Source: Glycine soja
Lineage: Eukaryota; Streptophyta; Magnoliopsida; Fabales; Fabaceae
DNA: 64,000 nucleotides
Direction: 5' to 3'
Assembly: GCF_004193775.1 (NCBI RefSeq)
Contig: NC_041002.1
Location: forward strand, 558,001-622,000
The notes under the pieces were generated by a model that was not told the origin of the DNA, made no database searches, and was given only the letters and a program-made list of their open reading frames with translations. Shown here in pieces: positions 24,396 through 35,954 of this stretch (the first letter of the stretch is position 1; the number at the start of each line of letters is the position of its first letter). A program made the translations under genes and the position numbers.

Positions 24396-25592
24396 GGAAA
24401 GGAAAGGTGAGTAGTGAAAGAAAAAAAAAACAGACGAGTCACTTGGCATGTGAAAATCCAAAGGAGTGAGTCTGCATGGTATTGTGCATGAGTCAGACTC
24501 AATAACTAGGCAAGCTTTTGTGAGTGTTTGATAAATCACAAGCATGAAACTGTCTTTTCACTTTTTGAATATTGTTCAACACGATGATTAAGATGTGTGT
24601 TTTGAATTTGATTGTTGACCTTGGAAATGCATCTATGGTATTTGTCCACTTGGCAGCAACAGCAGCAACAACATCATAAGCTTGGAGGAAGGTCTGCGTC
24701 TGGTTTGGAGGAACTCATAATGGGTTGCACTTCAACTGAAATCAAAGAGGTAAGAAAGAACTTTTTGACTCGGAATTATATGAACTTTGTGTGTCATAAT
24801 GCCTAGAGAAAAGAAAAAAGAGGGCACGGAAATGAAAAAGAAATAAAAAGAAAAAAAACGAAAACATTTTTTTGTTTGCTTTTTTATATTTTGAGGCTAC
24901 GTTTTTCTTCCATTGCATAGAGGTAAAAAAAAAAAAAATAGTACAACAAAAATGTGGGTCATCGATCGATGCCGCAAGGAAGTTTAAAGGAAAAATACCT
25001 TTTCTTTATTTCATTTTTCAATTGTGTACAAGAGATAGAAACTTCTACTAACACCATTTTTTCTTCTCATTAAACTACTTCTAATATTCTATAGTTTTAT
25101 CTTTCTTTTTTCCTTATTGTCATAAACAAGTTAATTAAGGTTAGAAAAGAGAAAAAGACTTTATTTTATTTTATTACGGGCCATGTTAGGAAAAACGCCC
25201 ATTGACGTTTGACACTTTTGACCATGATCGAGGTGGAAAGACATCTACCAGTTAATTTCCATTTTCATTAATTATAGTTCAAGTCAATCTCTATGTGATA
25301 GTGTTTATAGTTTTGTCATATAGACATGTAATTGAATATTTCAATTTGTTAGAATAAATTAAATAACACTCAACAATTTTTACGTGGAGATTAGTTGGAA
25401 TTATGATAGTAATAGTGTCTCTTTGTTGTTTAAGATTATCATTAAATTATATTCTAGAAACCCTAACCCTAATATTTTCATTAACATTCAATTCCCTTAC
25501 AGGAGTCATCCATCACAAATGCACAAGAAGCTGAATGGTTGAAGTACTCTTCTTATTGGCCAGACCCTGACAACCAGGATCATCATGGGTAG
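20931..25592 (+). CDS. NAC075: NAC domain transcription factor, NAC075 type
   Basis: A nuclear DNA-binding regulator. Exons 20931-21056, 21406-21583, 22035-22612, 23756-24037, 24657-24749 and 25503-25592 join in frame to 448 residues ending in TAG. The first exon carries a small Cys/His motif (C26, C31, C34, H36 in [18 protein letters not shown]). The NAC domain follows from about residue 45: [40 protein letters not shown], then [20 protein letters not shown] at about 110-129 (likely nuclear signal), [11 protein letters not shown] at 142-152 and [11 protein letters not shown]. The rest is Ser/Gly-rich, then His/Gln-rich, ending [20 protein letters not shown]. From memory it follows Arabidopsis NAC075 almost throughout, including the N-terminal Cys motif and the last residues. 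That protein is linked to flowering time, vessel differentiation and senescence. The start is the first ATG in a frame giving the conserved N-terminus. Confidence 0.96.
22689..22746. repeat. (TA)29 microsatellite in NAC075 intron 3
   Basis: A TA run read directly; it lies in the 1.1-kb intron between exons 3 and 4. Confidence 0.96.
24340..24393. repeat. (TAA)n microsatellite in NAC075 intron 4
   Basis: About eighteen AAT/TAA units read directly. Confidence 0.95.
25458..25472 (+). promoter_or_regulatory. Double telo-box motif in NAC075 intron 5
   Basis: AAACCCTAACCCTAA, two overlapping plant telo-box units, lies about 30 bases before the last exon. Telo-boxes bind TRB-type Myb proteins in plants. 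A role here is only inferred from the motif. Confidence 0.35.
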
Positions 25593-28500
25593 AAGAGGGT
25601 GAACCCAACGAAAAAAAGTAAAAGAGAGAGAGAGAGAGAGATTGTAGGGGAAAAAACAAAAACCATATAGACAGCATCATAGTCATCATCATTAATGCTT
25701 GAAGCCTCCCTCAAGTTTTCTTTCAACAAAAGGCCAAGAAATAATATCCATAGTTTGCTCTCTTTTTTCTTTCTTTTCCTATATATGGTGGCCATTTTAT
25801 AAAACTTTGGTGACTCTCACTGAAACTATACAGTGTGCAATGGGACAAGCTGGAAAGAAAGAACAAAAGGTAGAAGAATGTAAATCAAAGAGAAAGAAAA
25901 GAAAAGAAAAGAAAACCCCCAAGAAAAGGCTGCTGTCACTTCTGACACATGGAGTGGGAGAACCAAAGACCCAAAGTAAATGTATCCCACCGCATGAAAA
26001 TCATCACTATTTTGATAACTATACCATATCCCTCCTATAATTCTTATTATTTTATTGTTTTGAAATGTTTGTATAATTTCACTTTTCTTGTTTTTTATAC
26101 CTGAAATATACCAATGAGTTTGTGCAAACTGCAAACCACCTTGTTACTTGTGCTGTAGATACTCATCACTTTGTTGTTACACTAAAATATTAATTGTTCT
26201 TTATATTTATATATAATTATATTCATATAGAAAAATGAAATGTCCAAAAGAGTTTGCCATTACGCCTCACTTTCTACTTCTTTTCACATTTTTGAAAGGT
26301 TTAACTAGAGGGGAATCATGTAGCTTTCGCTTTCTCTTTTAAAAATGTATATTACCGAGAACTTTACGTGGAACCTCAGGCGCGGGGCAAGAACACAGGT
26401 TAAGTTACTCTAGTGGCCTGATCAGTTAATTAATTACTCCACTTTACATTAAATCAGAAGTCACAAAATTATATATACATAATGAAAATAGATAAAATCT
26501 AGTAAATGGGGGAGAGGATAGGGAAAAAACAACTAATTAATTCAAGGTCTCAAGGTGTTTAAATCCACTTTACTCGAGATTTAAGATATATAGCCTAATA
26601 AAAATATAGAACTATCGATATATTTTAAAATTACTTGGTATTTAAAGTGATTAAAGTATTATAAAAACGCAAGCAAGAAAATATTACTATTGAATTAAGA
26701 GGAATTACTAAAGGTGTGAATTATCTGATGATGCTTTAGTTTAACTAAAAATCTTTATAATTTCAGTGTTGAGTATACAATTATATTAATTAAATAATTA
26801 CATAGCATTCATAACTTAACAAAATGTATATGCTTATAGTATTATAAGTAAGAAAATATTACTCTTGAATTAAGAGGAATTACAAGTGAATCATTTGAGG
26901 CAGAATGTTGTTTTAACCTAACTAACAATTTTCAGTTTGAGTGTTGAATATATAACTATACATTAAATACTTAAAAGTAGAATTTTAAAACAAATAATCT
27001 TATCTCACTCAAATTGAATTGTTTATGCCGGATGGTAGCAACCAATTAATTTAGTCTGGATTCTGCATTTATCTGATCTCATGCACATCCGTTACCATAT
27101 TTTTTTTTTCACACCACAGCTACGTACAGTAAGCTGCACTAAATCTCTCTCGAAGCTTTACTGGTGCTGATGTCTTCCCAGTAGAAAGAAAGCTTACTTT
27201 AGGAGATGAAGTTCAAGAAGATCTTTTAGATTTTGATGCGGGTCCCCTTAAATTGACCAACGATCTCTTCTTTGAACTGTAACGTTATGTAATATATATG
27301 TACATGAAATATGTATAGGTGTGTGTGTTTAATACTATTCACTTTTAATTTAAAATGATTTTGGAAGTTTCACTTTAATTACTTCATTCGATAGGAATCT
27401 ATCGACAAATTTGTATCTGTTATAGAGAACGAGGGAACCGTAGTTCAAATTTCTTGATCGATTGAAATATTTTTTGAGTTTGATTTTGAATACAACAATA
27501 CAAGCTACGTTTATTTGGTGAGATTCTTTATTTGATTCCTCATTTAATTTTTTAGAAAGAGAGTGATACTAGGAGACAGACACCTCTTTATTACTTTATT
27601 CTGCGTTAGGTTCGATCTTTTCCTGCAGTGTTACAGAGAAAAGATGAACTAATCCCATCAGAGAGAGAGAGAGAGAGTAACGTGCATGTTAATGCTATCT
27701 TTTCTTTCATGGGACATGCATGATAAAGCTAAAGTCAAGATGAAGAGGGGGCAACTTCATTGTAATTTCTGAAGGGAATAAAGAGGGAATAAGAAGACAA
27801 GAATAAACTTTTTAGATGCTTTTATTTCTGTGCTCTTTTTAAATAACTACTTATCATCCCAGAACTCCTACCTTCTCTAAGCATTGGGGTTTGTGTGTGA
27901 GAGAGATATGTATTGAGATATTTACAATAGAAAAATGTTAATTAGGGTCTTTAAAATATTGATTAAAAAATTAAAAGGATAAAATATTTTATTAAAATAC
28001 ACAAAATTGTATCATCTATAAATTTTTTTACATTCTATAATTTCATAATAATTTTTTTTAGTTCTTTAACCAATATCTTAATATCACTAATTAGCAAGAA
28101 CCTTTATAATAATCATATATATGCATTTCATTAATTTATTAAGTACACTAGGGTATAATGTGTAAGAGAATCTTGTCACTGTTTCTCAGATTGATCCATA
28201 GGATTAAGCAATTAGATTTGTGTGCATGTTCTAATAATATAAATAAATTAAACAAGAATAGAAAGAAAAGAGAGATGGTGGCATGGGTTGGTGACATGAA
28301 ATTAGCAAGATGAAGTGTCTCTTTCCACATGCCATTTAAAATTTAAAGGAGGCCTAAAAAGGTGATATTCAGTTTCTTTCACTTTATGGAAGATTTTGGA
28401 TGCTTTTGCAAGGGAGGATATATGGAGAGAACGGTAATAGCAGTGAGTGTTAGGGTTAGTTTTCTTGGTGTGCCAGAGATATGGTCCCATAAAGAACTCG

Positions 28501-28900
28501 CAGGTGAAATGGTGGTTGTGCAAAGAGGAATATAACAACATGGTTGTTGTCCAACTTTTTTGGATTCTTCCACATGGGCCCAGCTTTGGGCCTGCTTCCA
28601 TTTTCAAGACCCTACCACTTTGGGGTTTTAATTTGATTTCACTACTTCCATTTCCCTCCAACTATTGTTTATTATATATATAAACAAATGCACATATTTT
28701 TGGAAATGTTATATATGAACAATCTTATTCAGCACTAGCGTAGTTGTCAATAGAGTTCTAACTCAATTGGCCGGTTAACAGTATGTATAAATTGTTATAA
28801 ACCTTCTAATATTTGAGTTCTATTTGTATGATGAAAAAGTGTAGTTGCCACTAAATGCCAATTGCACCATTCCATGTAAGGTTTTAAATTCTCCATTTTC
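25593..28900. other. 3' flank of NAC075 and intergenic DNA, no gene seen
   Basis: The first several hundred bases are the likely 3' untranslated region, with an AG run at 25623-25641. Beyond it are no recognisable exons. A diverged direct duplication lies at 26655-26975, and a short GA run near 27660-27678. Confidence 0.5.
26655..26975. repeat. Diverged direct duplication, about 183-base spacing
   Basis: The block AGTATTATAA...AAGAAAATATTACT, TTGAATTAAGAGGAATTAC, then a GTGTTGAGTATACAA-like end appears at 26655 and again from 26838 with substitutions and a deletion. It matches no family known to me. Confidence 0.65.
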
Positions 28901-29520
28901 AGAATTTGATTGAGAAATAAAATGAATTGGTTTAGCTATATTTATTTATATACAAACAGGTATATATGTAATGACAAACTATTTATTTCATTTCATTAAA
29001 AAGAAATAAAATAAATGCACACAAAATGATAAAATTATAAGTAGTATAGTTAAGATGAATCTATATATAAATTGCATAACTGAGATAAATTGTTAGCATG
29101 TAAAATTTGTCATTAAATTAATAACTTTGTAAATTTATCAATAACTTCTGATATCATAAAGTAGTCCATGCCATCAATGAATAATTTTTTAATAATATAT
29201 ATTATGAGATAATGGTTTTTGTTTTGCTAGAAAAATAAGTACCTAAATTTCGCTATATAAAAAAAAATGGATTCAAACCGACTTTTATTTTACAGTCCCA
29301 TATCAGGGCTACTTGTCGCATAATACGTACGAGCATTTCCTGGCCAGGCCCAGATAAGCAAAATCTGAAGCATTTCTGAAACAAGTCATAGAATTGGCCC
29401 AAAAAGAAGCAATACGTACATATGGACAAAAACAACGTAATTGCTTTGTGCACCCAGCATAAGATGGACAATTCCAATATTACCCTTACATAAAGCTAAT
29501 ACGAATTGTGAATCCATAAA
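28900..29520. other. Intergenic, no gene seen
   Basis: AT-rich. A 74-codon minus frame at 29253-29477 has no recognisable domain or splice context. Confidence 0.5.
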
Positions 29521-29524
29521 TTAA

Positions 29525-29598
29525 TGACCCACGCAGGACTTAAACCTATGACTTTTGTGTTATTAGTACGATACTCTAACCAACTAAGCTAATAGACC
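29525..29598 (-). pseudogene. tRNA-Ile(AAT)-like sequence, left end of fold-back
   Basis: The minus strand reads GGTCTATTAGCTTAGTTGG, then an anticodon loop CTAATAA (anticodon AAT) and a decayed box B AGGTTTAAGTCCT, closing with GGGTC plus A at the discriminator position. The acceptor stem still pairs if G-U pairs are allowed. D-arm and T-arm changes from the plant tRNA-Ile(AAT) pattern suggest a pseudogene. Confidence 0.65.
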
Positions 29599-30006
29599 AA
29601 TTATGTTATAAAATAATTAATGTTATTATATATAATACTAAAATTTATAATATATATTTAATGCACATGTAAGTTTACGTAATAAATTTTGTAACGATTA
29701 ATTTTTATCTAATAATTAATTTTTTTACATATATAAATTGTAAAAAAATACATTATTAACATAAATATGCTAATGTATTTTTTGGTTTTATTATAATTAA
29801 TTTTGATCTAATAATGTATTTTTTTTACATATATAAATTTTAAATAAAAATCTAGGTTTCATAAAAATTTATATATGTAAACAAATTAATTATTAGATCA
29901 AAATTAATTGTCACAAAATTTATTATGTAAATTTACATGTACATTAAATATACATTATAAATTTTAGTGTTATATATAGTGACATTAATTATTTTATAAC
30001 ATAATT

Positions 30007-30080
30007 GACTTAGTAGCTTAGTTGGTTAAAACGTCATGTTAATCACGCAAAAGTCACAGGTTCGAGTTTTTTCATTATAT
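30007..30080 (+). pseudogene. tRNA-Ile(AAT)-like sequence, right end of fold-back
   Basis: GACTTAGTAGCTTAGTTGG, anticodon loop GTTAATC, and a good box B CAGGTTCGAGTTTT match the tRNA-Ile pattern. The 3' acceptor half has decayed to T-rich sequence and cannot pair. It is more decayed at that end than the left copy. Confidence 0.6.
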
Positions 30081-30705
30081 TGTACAAAAGAAACACAATT
30101 CCATTGTTTATGGAACAATGACGGATTTAGAAAATTTCATTAGTGGAGACACAAATGTAGTCTATAATATTTTCACAGACAAAAAATATTATAAAATTTA
30201 TACAAAATACACAATCTCATAATAATAATAAATAAAAAACAAAAGTCCTAAGCTTCTACAAATTTAAAAGTGTAAAGTGCATAAAATTAGTATCAATTTA
30301 TTATTTTATGGGGATTGGCCACTGGTATGGAGGATGTACCCCGACCCCTAACATGACAAAAACATATTTTTATCGTGTAAAAATACATAACAAAACTAAG
30401 TTTCTATCCTGTTAAAAATTAAAATAATACAAAATAAAATTATAATTTTATTGTGTATCTTATATATACATAAGGAAACTGTGATACCATTAAAGATCTA
30501 TTTCCAACCCAGAGTCTTCTTATCAAGTTTTTCTAACAACCTCCTAAGTTTAATTCTTGTGGTAGGATTCAAGTTCATCTTTCATGGCAAAATCCACCGT
30601 GATGCTTCTTTACGATTAATTGTCTTTATGGAATAAACTTGGTTTTTATTCATCAATGTTCTATGTCATGTTGAGTGCAAAAGCAACATATTTCTCGTAT
30701 TTTGT

Positions 30706-31136
30706 AGGTTTAAATGTAATTTTAATTCTTCTATTTTTTAAAATCTATAATTTTAGTTTTTATTTTAAAACAGAGATATTTAGTCTCTTACTTTTTGTAA
30801 AATCTGTAATTTTAATCATTCACTCAAACTGAAATAATTGATTATTAAGATATTAACATTGACTATGACTTAGATTAAACAAATTCTTGTGTTACATTAT
30901 TATATAAATTTAAATCACATCAAGTTAATTTCTTACCGATTAACACTTTAAATCTGATAGAAAGATTAAAACCGTGGATTTTATATAATTGAAGAATTAA
31001 ATGTCTCTATCTTAAAATAAGATGACTAAAATTATAGAATTTTAAAAATGAAAAGACTAAATATCTCTATTTTAAAATAGAGAAATTAAAGTTACATATT
31101 TTTAAAAATAAAAATACCAAAATTATATTTAAGCTT
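30706..31136. repeat. MITE-like fold-back element
   Basis: The ends AGGTTTAAATGTAATTTTAA and (reverse-complemented) AAGCTTAAATATAATTTTGG pair, as do inner blocks containing TTTTAAAACAGAGATATTTAG and its partner. It resembles a non-autonomous family abundant in legumes whose end reads AGGCTTAAAT. No clear target duplication. Confidence 0.5.
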
Positions 31137-34100
31137 ATGTTTTACTGGCACAACACTTTATTTGTTTTAATTATTATTTTTTGCTTAAAGAAATCAATTT
31201 CAAAATCACCTTCTTCTTCCTATAATTATGAATTTTCAACTTTATTATCATGATCTCCATATGGATAAGTATGGATAACTAATAAAAGGTAACATTTTTT
31301 TTAATTACGAGTTCTTAAATCTAACAATTAAGATTAGTTACATGTTATAATATTAAATTTTAAGAAAATAAATGATAAAGATAAAGAGAAAATCTTTATC
31401 TTCATTATTAGTCATTTTATTAAAACGTAATGATTTATCTTAAAATATATAATTTTTATAACTTGTTAACGTATTCCAGTTAAGAGTCAACTGAATTTAT
31501 ATTATACACACATGTTTTTCAGTTGAGATAGTACATTAATAACAAATTTTAATTTCTTAAAATATATCAACCGGTACGGTACAGTAACTTGTTAACATAC
31601 TCTAATTAAAATACGCGCGTTAGTAAATCTCATACATACACACATAGTTCTTTCTTCTCCTTTTCGTACTCGATGGTTTCTTAACTCAGAAATTTGCAAT
31701 TTCATAATCACAAGAGATTTTCATGTACCATTTTCTCTCGCTAAGTCCTAATCCAACGAGGATACATGCTGGACACCAGTATCTTGATGATGAGCATAGA
31801 TAGAGAAGTAAAGGCAAAGGAACATAAACATTTATGCAGCAACAACCCCAGAAGGATTCAAGATGGGGCCTAAATCAAACCCATGTTGCAATAATTACAC
31901 GTGACCACACCACACCTAACCGGATAACCCTATTGATATTGGTGATAGCACATGCAACTTGCAATTAATTGAAAAGTGTTAATTAAAATAGATCTTGAAG
32001 CCTGAAACAAAGAATGTGAAGAATGTAACAGATAGCCTATATATAATGCACATAGACTGGTCTAATATTATTATGCCTTGGCCATTTATTTGCATTTGGC
32101 AATAAATAACCCTCGATGCTTTGAAAAAGTTTTAGTTCAATAGCTTCACAATTTTGGAATTACTTAATGCTTAGTTTGTAAGACCTATCATATCACTCAA
32201 CTACATATTGTGTAGACTCTGACCGTAGAGTGTCACTTTCTCAGTTTATTTTTTACTTGAATAGGCTCGGATTTATTGCTTACTTATGTTCAAGTAGAAA
32301 AAAGTTTTATGGATAAGTTATTTTTTACACTCTCAAGAGGAATCTATACTACATTTTAAATCCTTTAAAAAAAATCCTACATTTTAAAAACGGTAGTTTT
32401 AGTCTTTGTATTTCTAAAATATGGTTTATTTTATTTTTGACCCTATACTACATTTTGATTTAATTAGGGATGAAATCCACCACCACATTTTGAAAGATAT
32501 AAGAATCAAAATAATTATTTTTAAAATAGAGACTAACTTTGACCAAATCTTGATTCTTGAGGGATGTTTTTTCAAGTGACGAATGCCAAATTTATGTCCA
32601 TGTGGTAGACTGGTTAACTCTCTCCATTTGAATATGTGAATAGCACTATACCATTATAAAGTATACTGAAGTTCTGGTGGCTATGCATTAAAATTTCAAC
32701 GAGTTCCACTTATGTTGTAGAAGAACTGAACAAGAGGAATCTCTCCCTTTTGTCCATTATCTTTTGGGGATTTTCTTTTCCCTTTTTCTTAGTTATATAA
32801 TTGGAACAAATGTTCATGACCAGCCATAGAACTCGGAAGCTAGTTGCTTTTGATGAAATGGCGTGCGCTAGCTTTCTCTCCCCTCAGTTTTTCAAACCAA
32901 ACTTGCTCAGTCTAATGATTGGTTGCTGGAGCATGTCCTCATTATTTAGATAAGGAAGGGAACTGAACACTGAAAGTCACTAACTTTTGTTGAACTTTAG
33001 AAATTGCAGTTCAATAGTAGTATAAATTTGGAAGGCACTACTTTACTCACAAAATTCGTCCACTGTTGGGAAAGTTTTTGTACCCTGTAATGTATGCCTC
33101 ATGATGTTCAATGTGCCTTTTAATCAAACTATTTTTATTATTCAACTTTTCTCCAAGATTTAGACTTTCTCAATTAGGAAATGTTTAATTTGGCTGTTTG
33201 TTTCAATAGACTAATTGTTACTCCTTTTGTGACCCTTCAAATTATCTTCTCAATCACGAAAATGTATTTAAGTCATGTCCATATCTTTTTGATCTGGTTA
33301 ATTTTTCATTATTACGTGGGAATAGCAATAGCGAGTTAGCAGTAGTATTTATTAGGAATAGTTTGATTATGAAGGATATTCTAATATAAATGAAAATTAA
33401 TAAGAGTTTTTTTTTTAAAATTCTAATGAACCAATGGAGCAGGCACGGACAATTAGTAGCTAGTAGCTACCAACAGGCAACCATTCATCACAAATTAATT
33501 TCCCTCTACCAGCCCCTCGGTTAAAAGTACTTTCTATTTTTCATCTTTTTATTTTCTCCTTATTGCTTGGTACAAAATGAGATTCACAGGATCAATTTTC
33601 TTAAATGTTAGAGGGTTTCCAAAAGAACGAAAGTGTGTCAACTAAGCTATATGCCCTGTACACTCAACTTGGCCTTTTTTATTGTGCTTTCTGGAGCTAA
33701 GGAAGTGTCAAACAGCTTTCACTAATATGATTAAAGTGCTCAATCTTGTTTAGATAGCATGTGCAACCTTCACCATTAATTATCCTGTTTTTTCACCTTA
33801 CTCACTTCCAACAGTATTAAATTAACACAATTCCTTTTTAATAAGAAAAACCAAGTTCAAGTATATAAATCTAAGATGGGGGGTATCTATCCAAGGTTTT
33901 AAACTGTGGTCGTGATCATGATTTTGTCATGTTTCTTGAAATTGTGAGAAATCGCAAACAAATACAGCCGATTCAACCACAATTATGGTCTCGTTGCAGG
34001 CACAAACACTTACAAATTCTTGACGTTGTGGTCAAAATCAAGGTACGTATCTATTGTTAAAAAATATCGTACCTATCTATTGTTAATTATCTATTTATTG

Positions 34101-34430
34101 TTGTTTGGCTTTGTAAATAAGACCACAACACCTGAAAGATCGTTTGTATGTCTGTAGCCACTAATAATAAGCACCATAAAAGTTGTGGTGATTAGTGATT
34201 AGTCATACCTTCTCACCTCACCACACTGTTCTGACACAGAAATTTACATTCAAAGGAAGTCAACATCTGTACAGAAAAAGTTGTACAAAGGTATGCCTCA
34301 AACAAACTCAATTACATAAACTTAAAAGAAAATGGGGAAAAAGTTAGGGAACATTCAAGGGTAAATCAACCCCACCAGTCCACCACTCTCTCTCTTCAAT
34401 GCAGCAACCTTATTTAGATTTTGGACAAGC
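31137..34430. other. Intergenic, no gene seen
   Basis: About 3.3 kb without a recognisable exon. It contains an AT-rich repeat half at 32290-32580 and, at about 33893-34060, a decayed legume-type repeat. The last few hundred bases are the promoter and leader side of the LRX-like gene. Confidence 0.5.
33893..34060. repeat. Decayed dispersed repeat (GGTTTTAAACTGTGGTCGTGA type)
   Basis: The segment GGTTTTAAACTGTGGTCG, GAAATTGTGAGAAATCGC, GATTCAACCACAATTATGG and TTGTGGTCAAAATC resembles a common legume repeat recalled from memory, rich in 'tgcggtcgcgatcg' words, with CpG sites decayed to TG or CA. Boundaries are approximate. Confidence 0.35.
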
Positions 34431-34489
34431 TTAGCTAAGAAGTATACACCCTTTTGAATAAGCATTTTGGTATCTATCTTCAGCTAAAA

Positions 34490-35773
34490 ATGGAGAATAG
34501 CTGCATTCTAGCTTTTCTCCTCCTCATTCTCCACTCAAGTACAACAAAAGCTGCCTTCAGTGTTGGTGGTGGAGTTGGTGTAGGTGTTGGTGTTGGTGTT
34601 GGTGTTGGCAATGGGAATGGTGGTGGTGATGGTGGCAGTGGTGGAGTGGTTTGGGTTGGTGGAGGGATTAACAGCCCAGAGCCACCTAGATCCTCAGTGC
34701 CAAATCTTGAAGGAGCTTACACAGCACTTCAGGCATGGAAATCTGCAATCACTGAGGACCCTCTTAAGATTTTATCAAGTTGGGTTGGTCCTAATGTGTG
34801 TGCTTACAAAGGAGTCTTCTGTGCAAACCCTCAAGATGAAATGGTTGCATCAGCATTCCCAGTTGTAGCAGGCATAGATCTCAACCATGCAAATCTGAAA
34901 GGAACCCTTGTGAAGGAGCTCTCTCTACTCAGTGATTTGTCTCTTCTCCACCTCAACAGTAACAGATTCACAGGCACTGTTCCTGATACATTCAGAGACC
35001 TGGTTTTTCTGGAAGAGTTAGACCTCAGCAACAACCAACTCTCAGGTCCTTTCCCTGCTGCTACTTTGTACATGCCAGGCCTCATCTACTTGGACCTCAG
35101 ATTCAACTACTTTTCTGGGCCCCTCCCTCAGGAACTTTTCAGCAAGAACCTTGATGCATTATTCCTCAATAACAACCAGTTTGAAGGTGAAATCCCCCAA
35201 AACTTGGGCAGTTCCCCAGCCTCAGTGATAAACTTAGCCAACAACAAGTTGAGTGGTAGCATCCCAGCAAGTTTGGGCTTCATGGGTTCTAAAATAAAGG
35301 AGATTCTGTTCCTCAATAACCAGTTAACTGGCTGCATTCCTGAGGGAGTTGGGCTATTCACAGAGATGCAAGTTCTGGATGTGAGCTTCAACTCACTCAT
35401 GGGTCATTTGCCAGACACACTGTCATGCCTGCAAGACATAGAAGTTCTCAATTTGGCTCATAACAAGCTCTCTGGGGAATTATCAGATGTAGTGTGCTCT
35501 TTGAGAAGCCTTGCAAATCTAACTGTTGCTTACAATTTCTTTTCTGGGTTCAGCCAGCAATGCTCAAGGCTTTTCTTTAGGAATGTTGGTTTTGATTTCT
35601 CACTAAACTGCATTCCTGATAGGGACATGCAGAGACCTCCACCTGAGTGCTCTGGCATCCCAGGTGGAAGTCTTAGTTGTCTCAGAATCCCCACACCAAG
35701 GCCTCTTGTTTGTGGTTCAATGGCTGTAAGTAAGTCTAAGCACATTGATCCCACTTCACCATCTCCTCCTTGA
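34490..35773 (+). CDS. LRX-like leucine-rich repeat protein without extensin domain
   Basis: A single-exon gene of 427 residues. Residues 1-22 are a signal peptide (MENSCILAFLLLILHSS), so the product is secreted to the cell wall. A Gly/Val-rich stretch covers about 26-60. The LRR N-terminal cap follows at 77-111 (ALQAWKSAITEDP, C104 and C111). About ten plant-type LRRs run from about 126 to 360 (LDLSNNQLSGPFP, LFLNNNQFEGEIP, LNLAHNKLSGEL). A Cys-containing hinge then starts at about residue 387 and the protein stops at TSPSPP. LRX proteins carry this head followed by a long SPPPP extensin tail; here the tail is absent. The family resembles Arabidopsis At4g06744/At4g28380-type proteins from memory. 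ATG 34490 was chosen because it begins the signal peptide; the frame extends a little upstream without an ATG. No introns, and 3' sequence after the stop is AT-rich. Confidence 0.93.
   Translation: MENSCILAFLLLILHSSTTKAAFSVGGGVGVGVGVGVGVGNGNGGGDGGSGGVVWVGGGINSPEPPRSSVPNLEGAYTALQAWKSAITEDPLKILSSWVGPNVCAYKGVFCANPQDEMVASAFPVVAGIDLNHANLKGTLVKELSLLSDLSLLHLNSNRFTGTVPDTFRDLVFLEELDLSNNQLSGPFPAATLYMPGLIYLDLRFNYFSGPLPQELFSKNLDALFLNNNQFEGEIPQNLGSSPASVINLANNKLSGSIPASLGFMGSKIKEILFLNNQLTGCIPEGVGLFTEMQVLDVSFNSLMGHLPDTLSCLQDIEVLNLAHNKLSGELSDVVCSLRSLANLTVAYNFFSGFSQQCSRLFFRNVGFDFSLNCIPDRDMQRPPPECSGIPGGSLSCLRIPTPRPLVCGSMAVSKSKHIDPTSPSPP
34564..34650 (+). repeat. In-gene (GGTGTT)-like minisatellite coding Val-Gly
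   Basis: Repeated GTTGGT/GTAGGT units code GVGVGVGVGVG directly after the signal peptide. Such a tract can vary in length by replication slippage. Confidence 0.85.
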
Positions 35774-35954
35774 TGGTTATTATTAGTTGCATTATTACAG
35801 GTTGGTCATAGCTGTTCCATTAATTACTGCTACCAATCTTAATTCACAATTCTGCTAATTTCATTTTTCAAAGACTCCTTGTGCATATTCATGATTATAT
35901 ATACTTGGCGTGCACGGGTAATACACATGCCACATTTTATGAGAAAAAAGATTA

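Larger units (their letters stand above)
29525..30080. mobile_element. Fold-back element with tRNA-Ile-like ends
   Basis: A long inverted repeat of about 215-base arms (29525-29743 and about 29863-30080). Each arm ends in a decayed tRNA-Ile(AAT) sequence pointing inward. The arms align nearly continuously, for example CCAACTAAGCT, ATTATGTTATAAAATAATTA, CTAAAATTTATAAT and ATCTAATAATTAATTT in both. The centre carries a further direct copy of the inner arm motif. No transposase or target duplication was found. It may be a MITE that captured or formed from an inverted tRNA-derived pair. Confidence 0.6.

Noticed and set aside
27155..27230. Small hairpin (AAGCTTTACTGG with CCCAGTAGAAAGAAAGCTT), possible microRNA precursor
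   Set aside because: Pairing is short and imperfect and the arms match no known plant microRNA I could recall.
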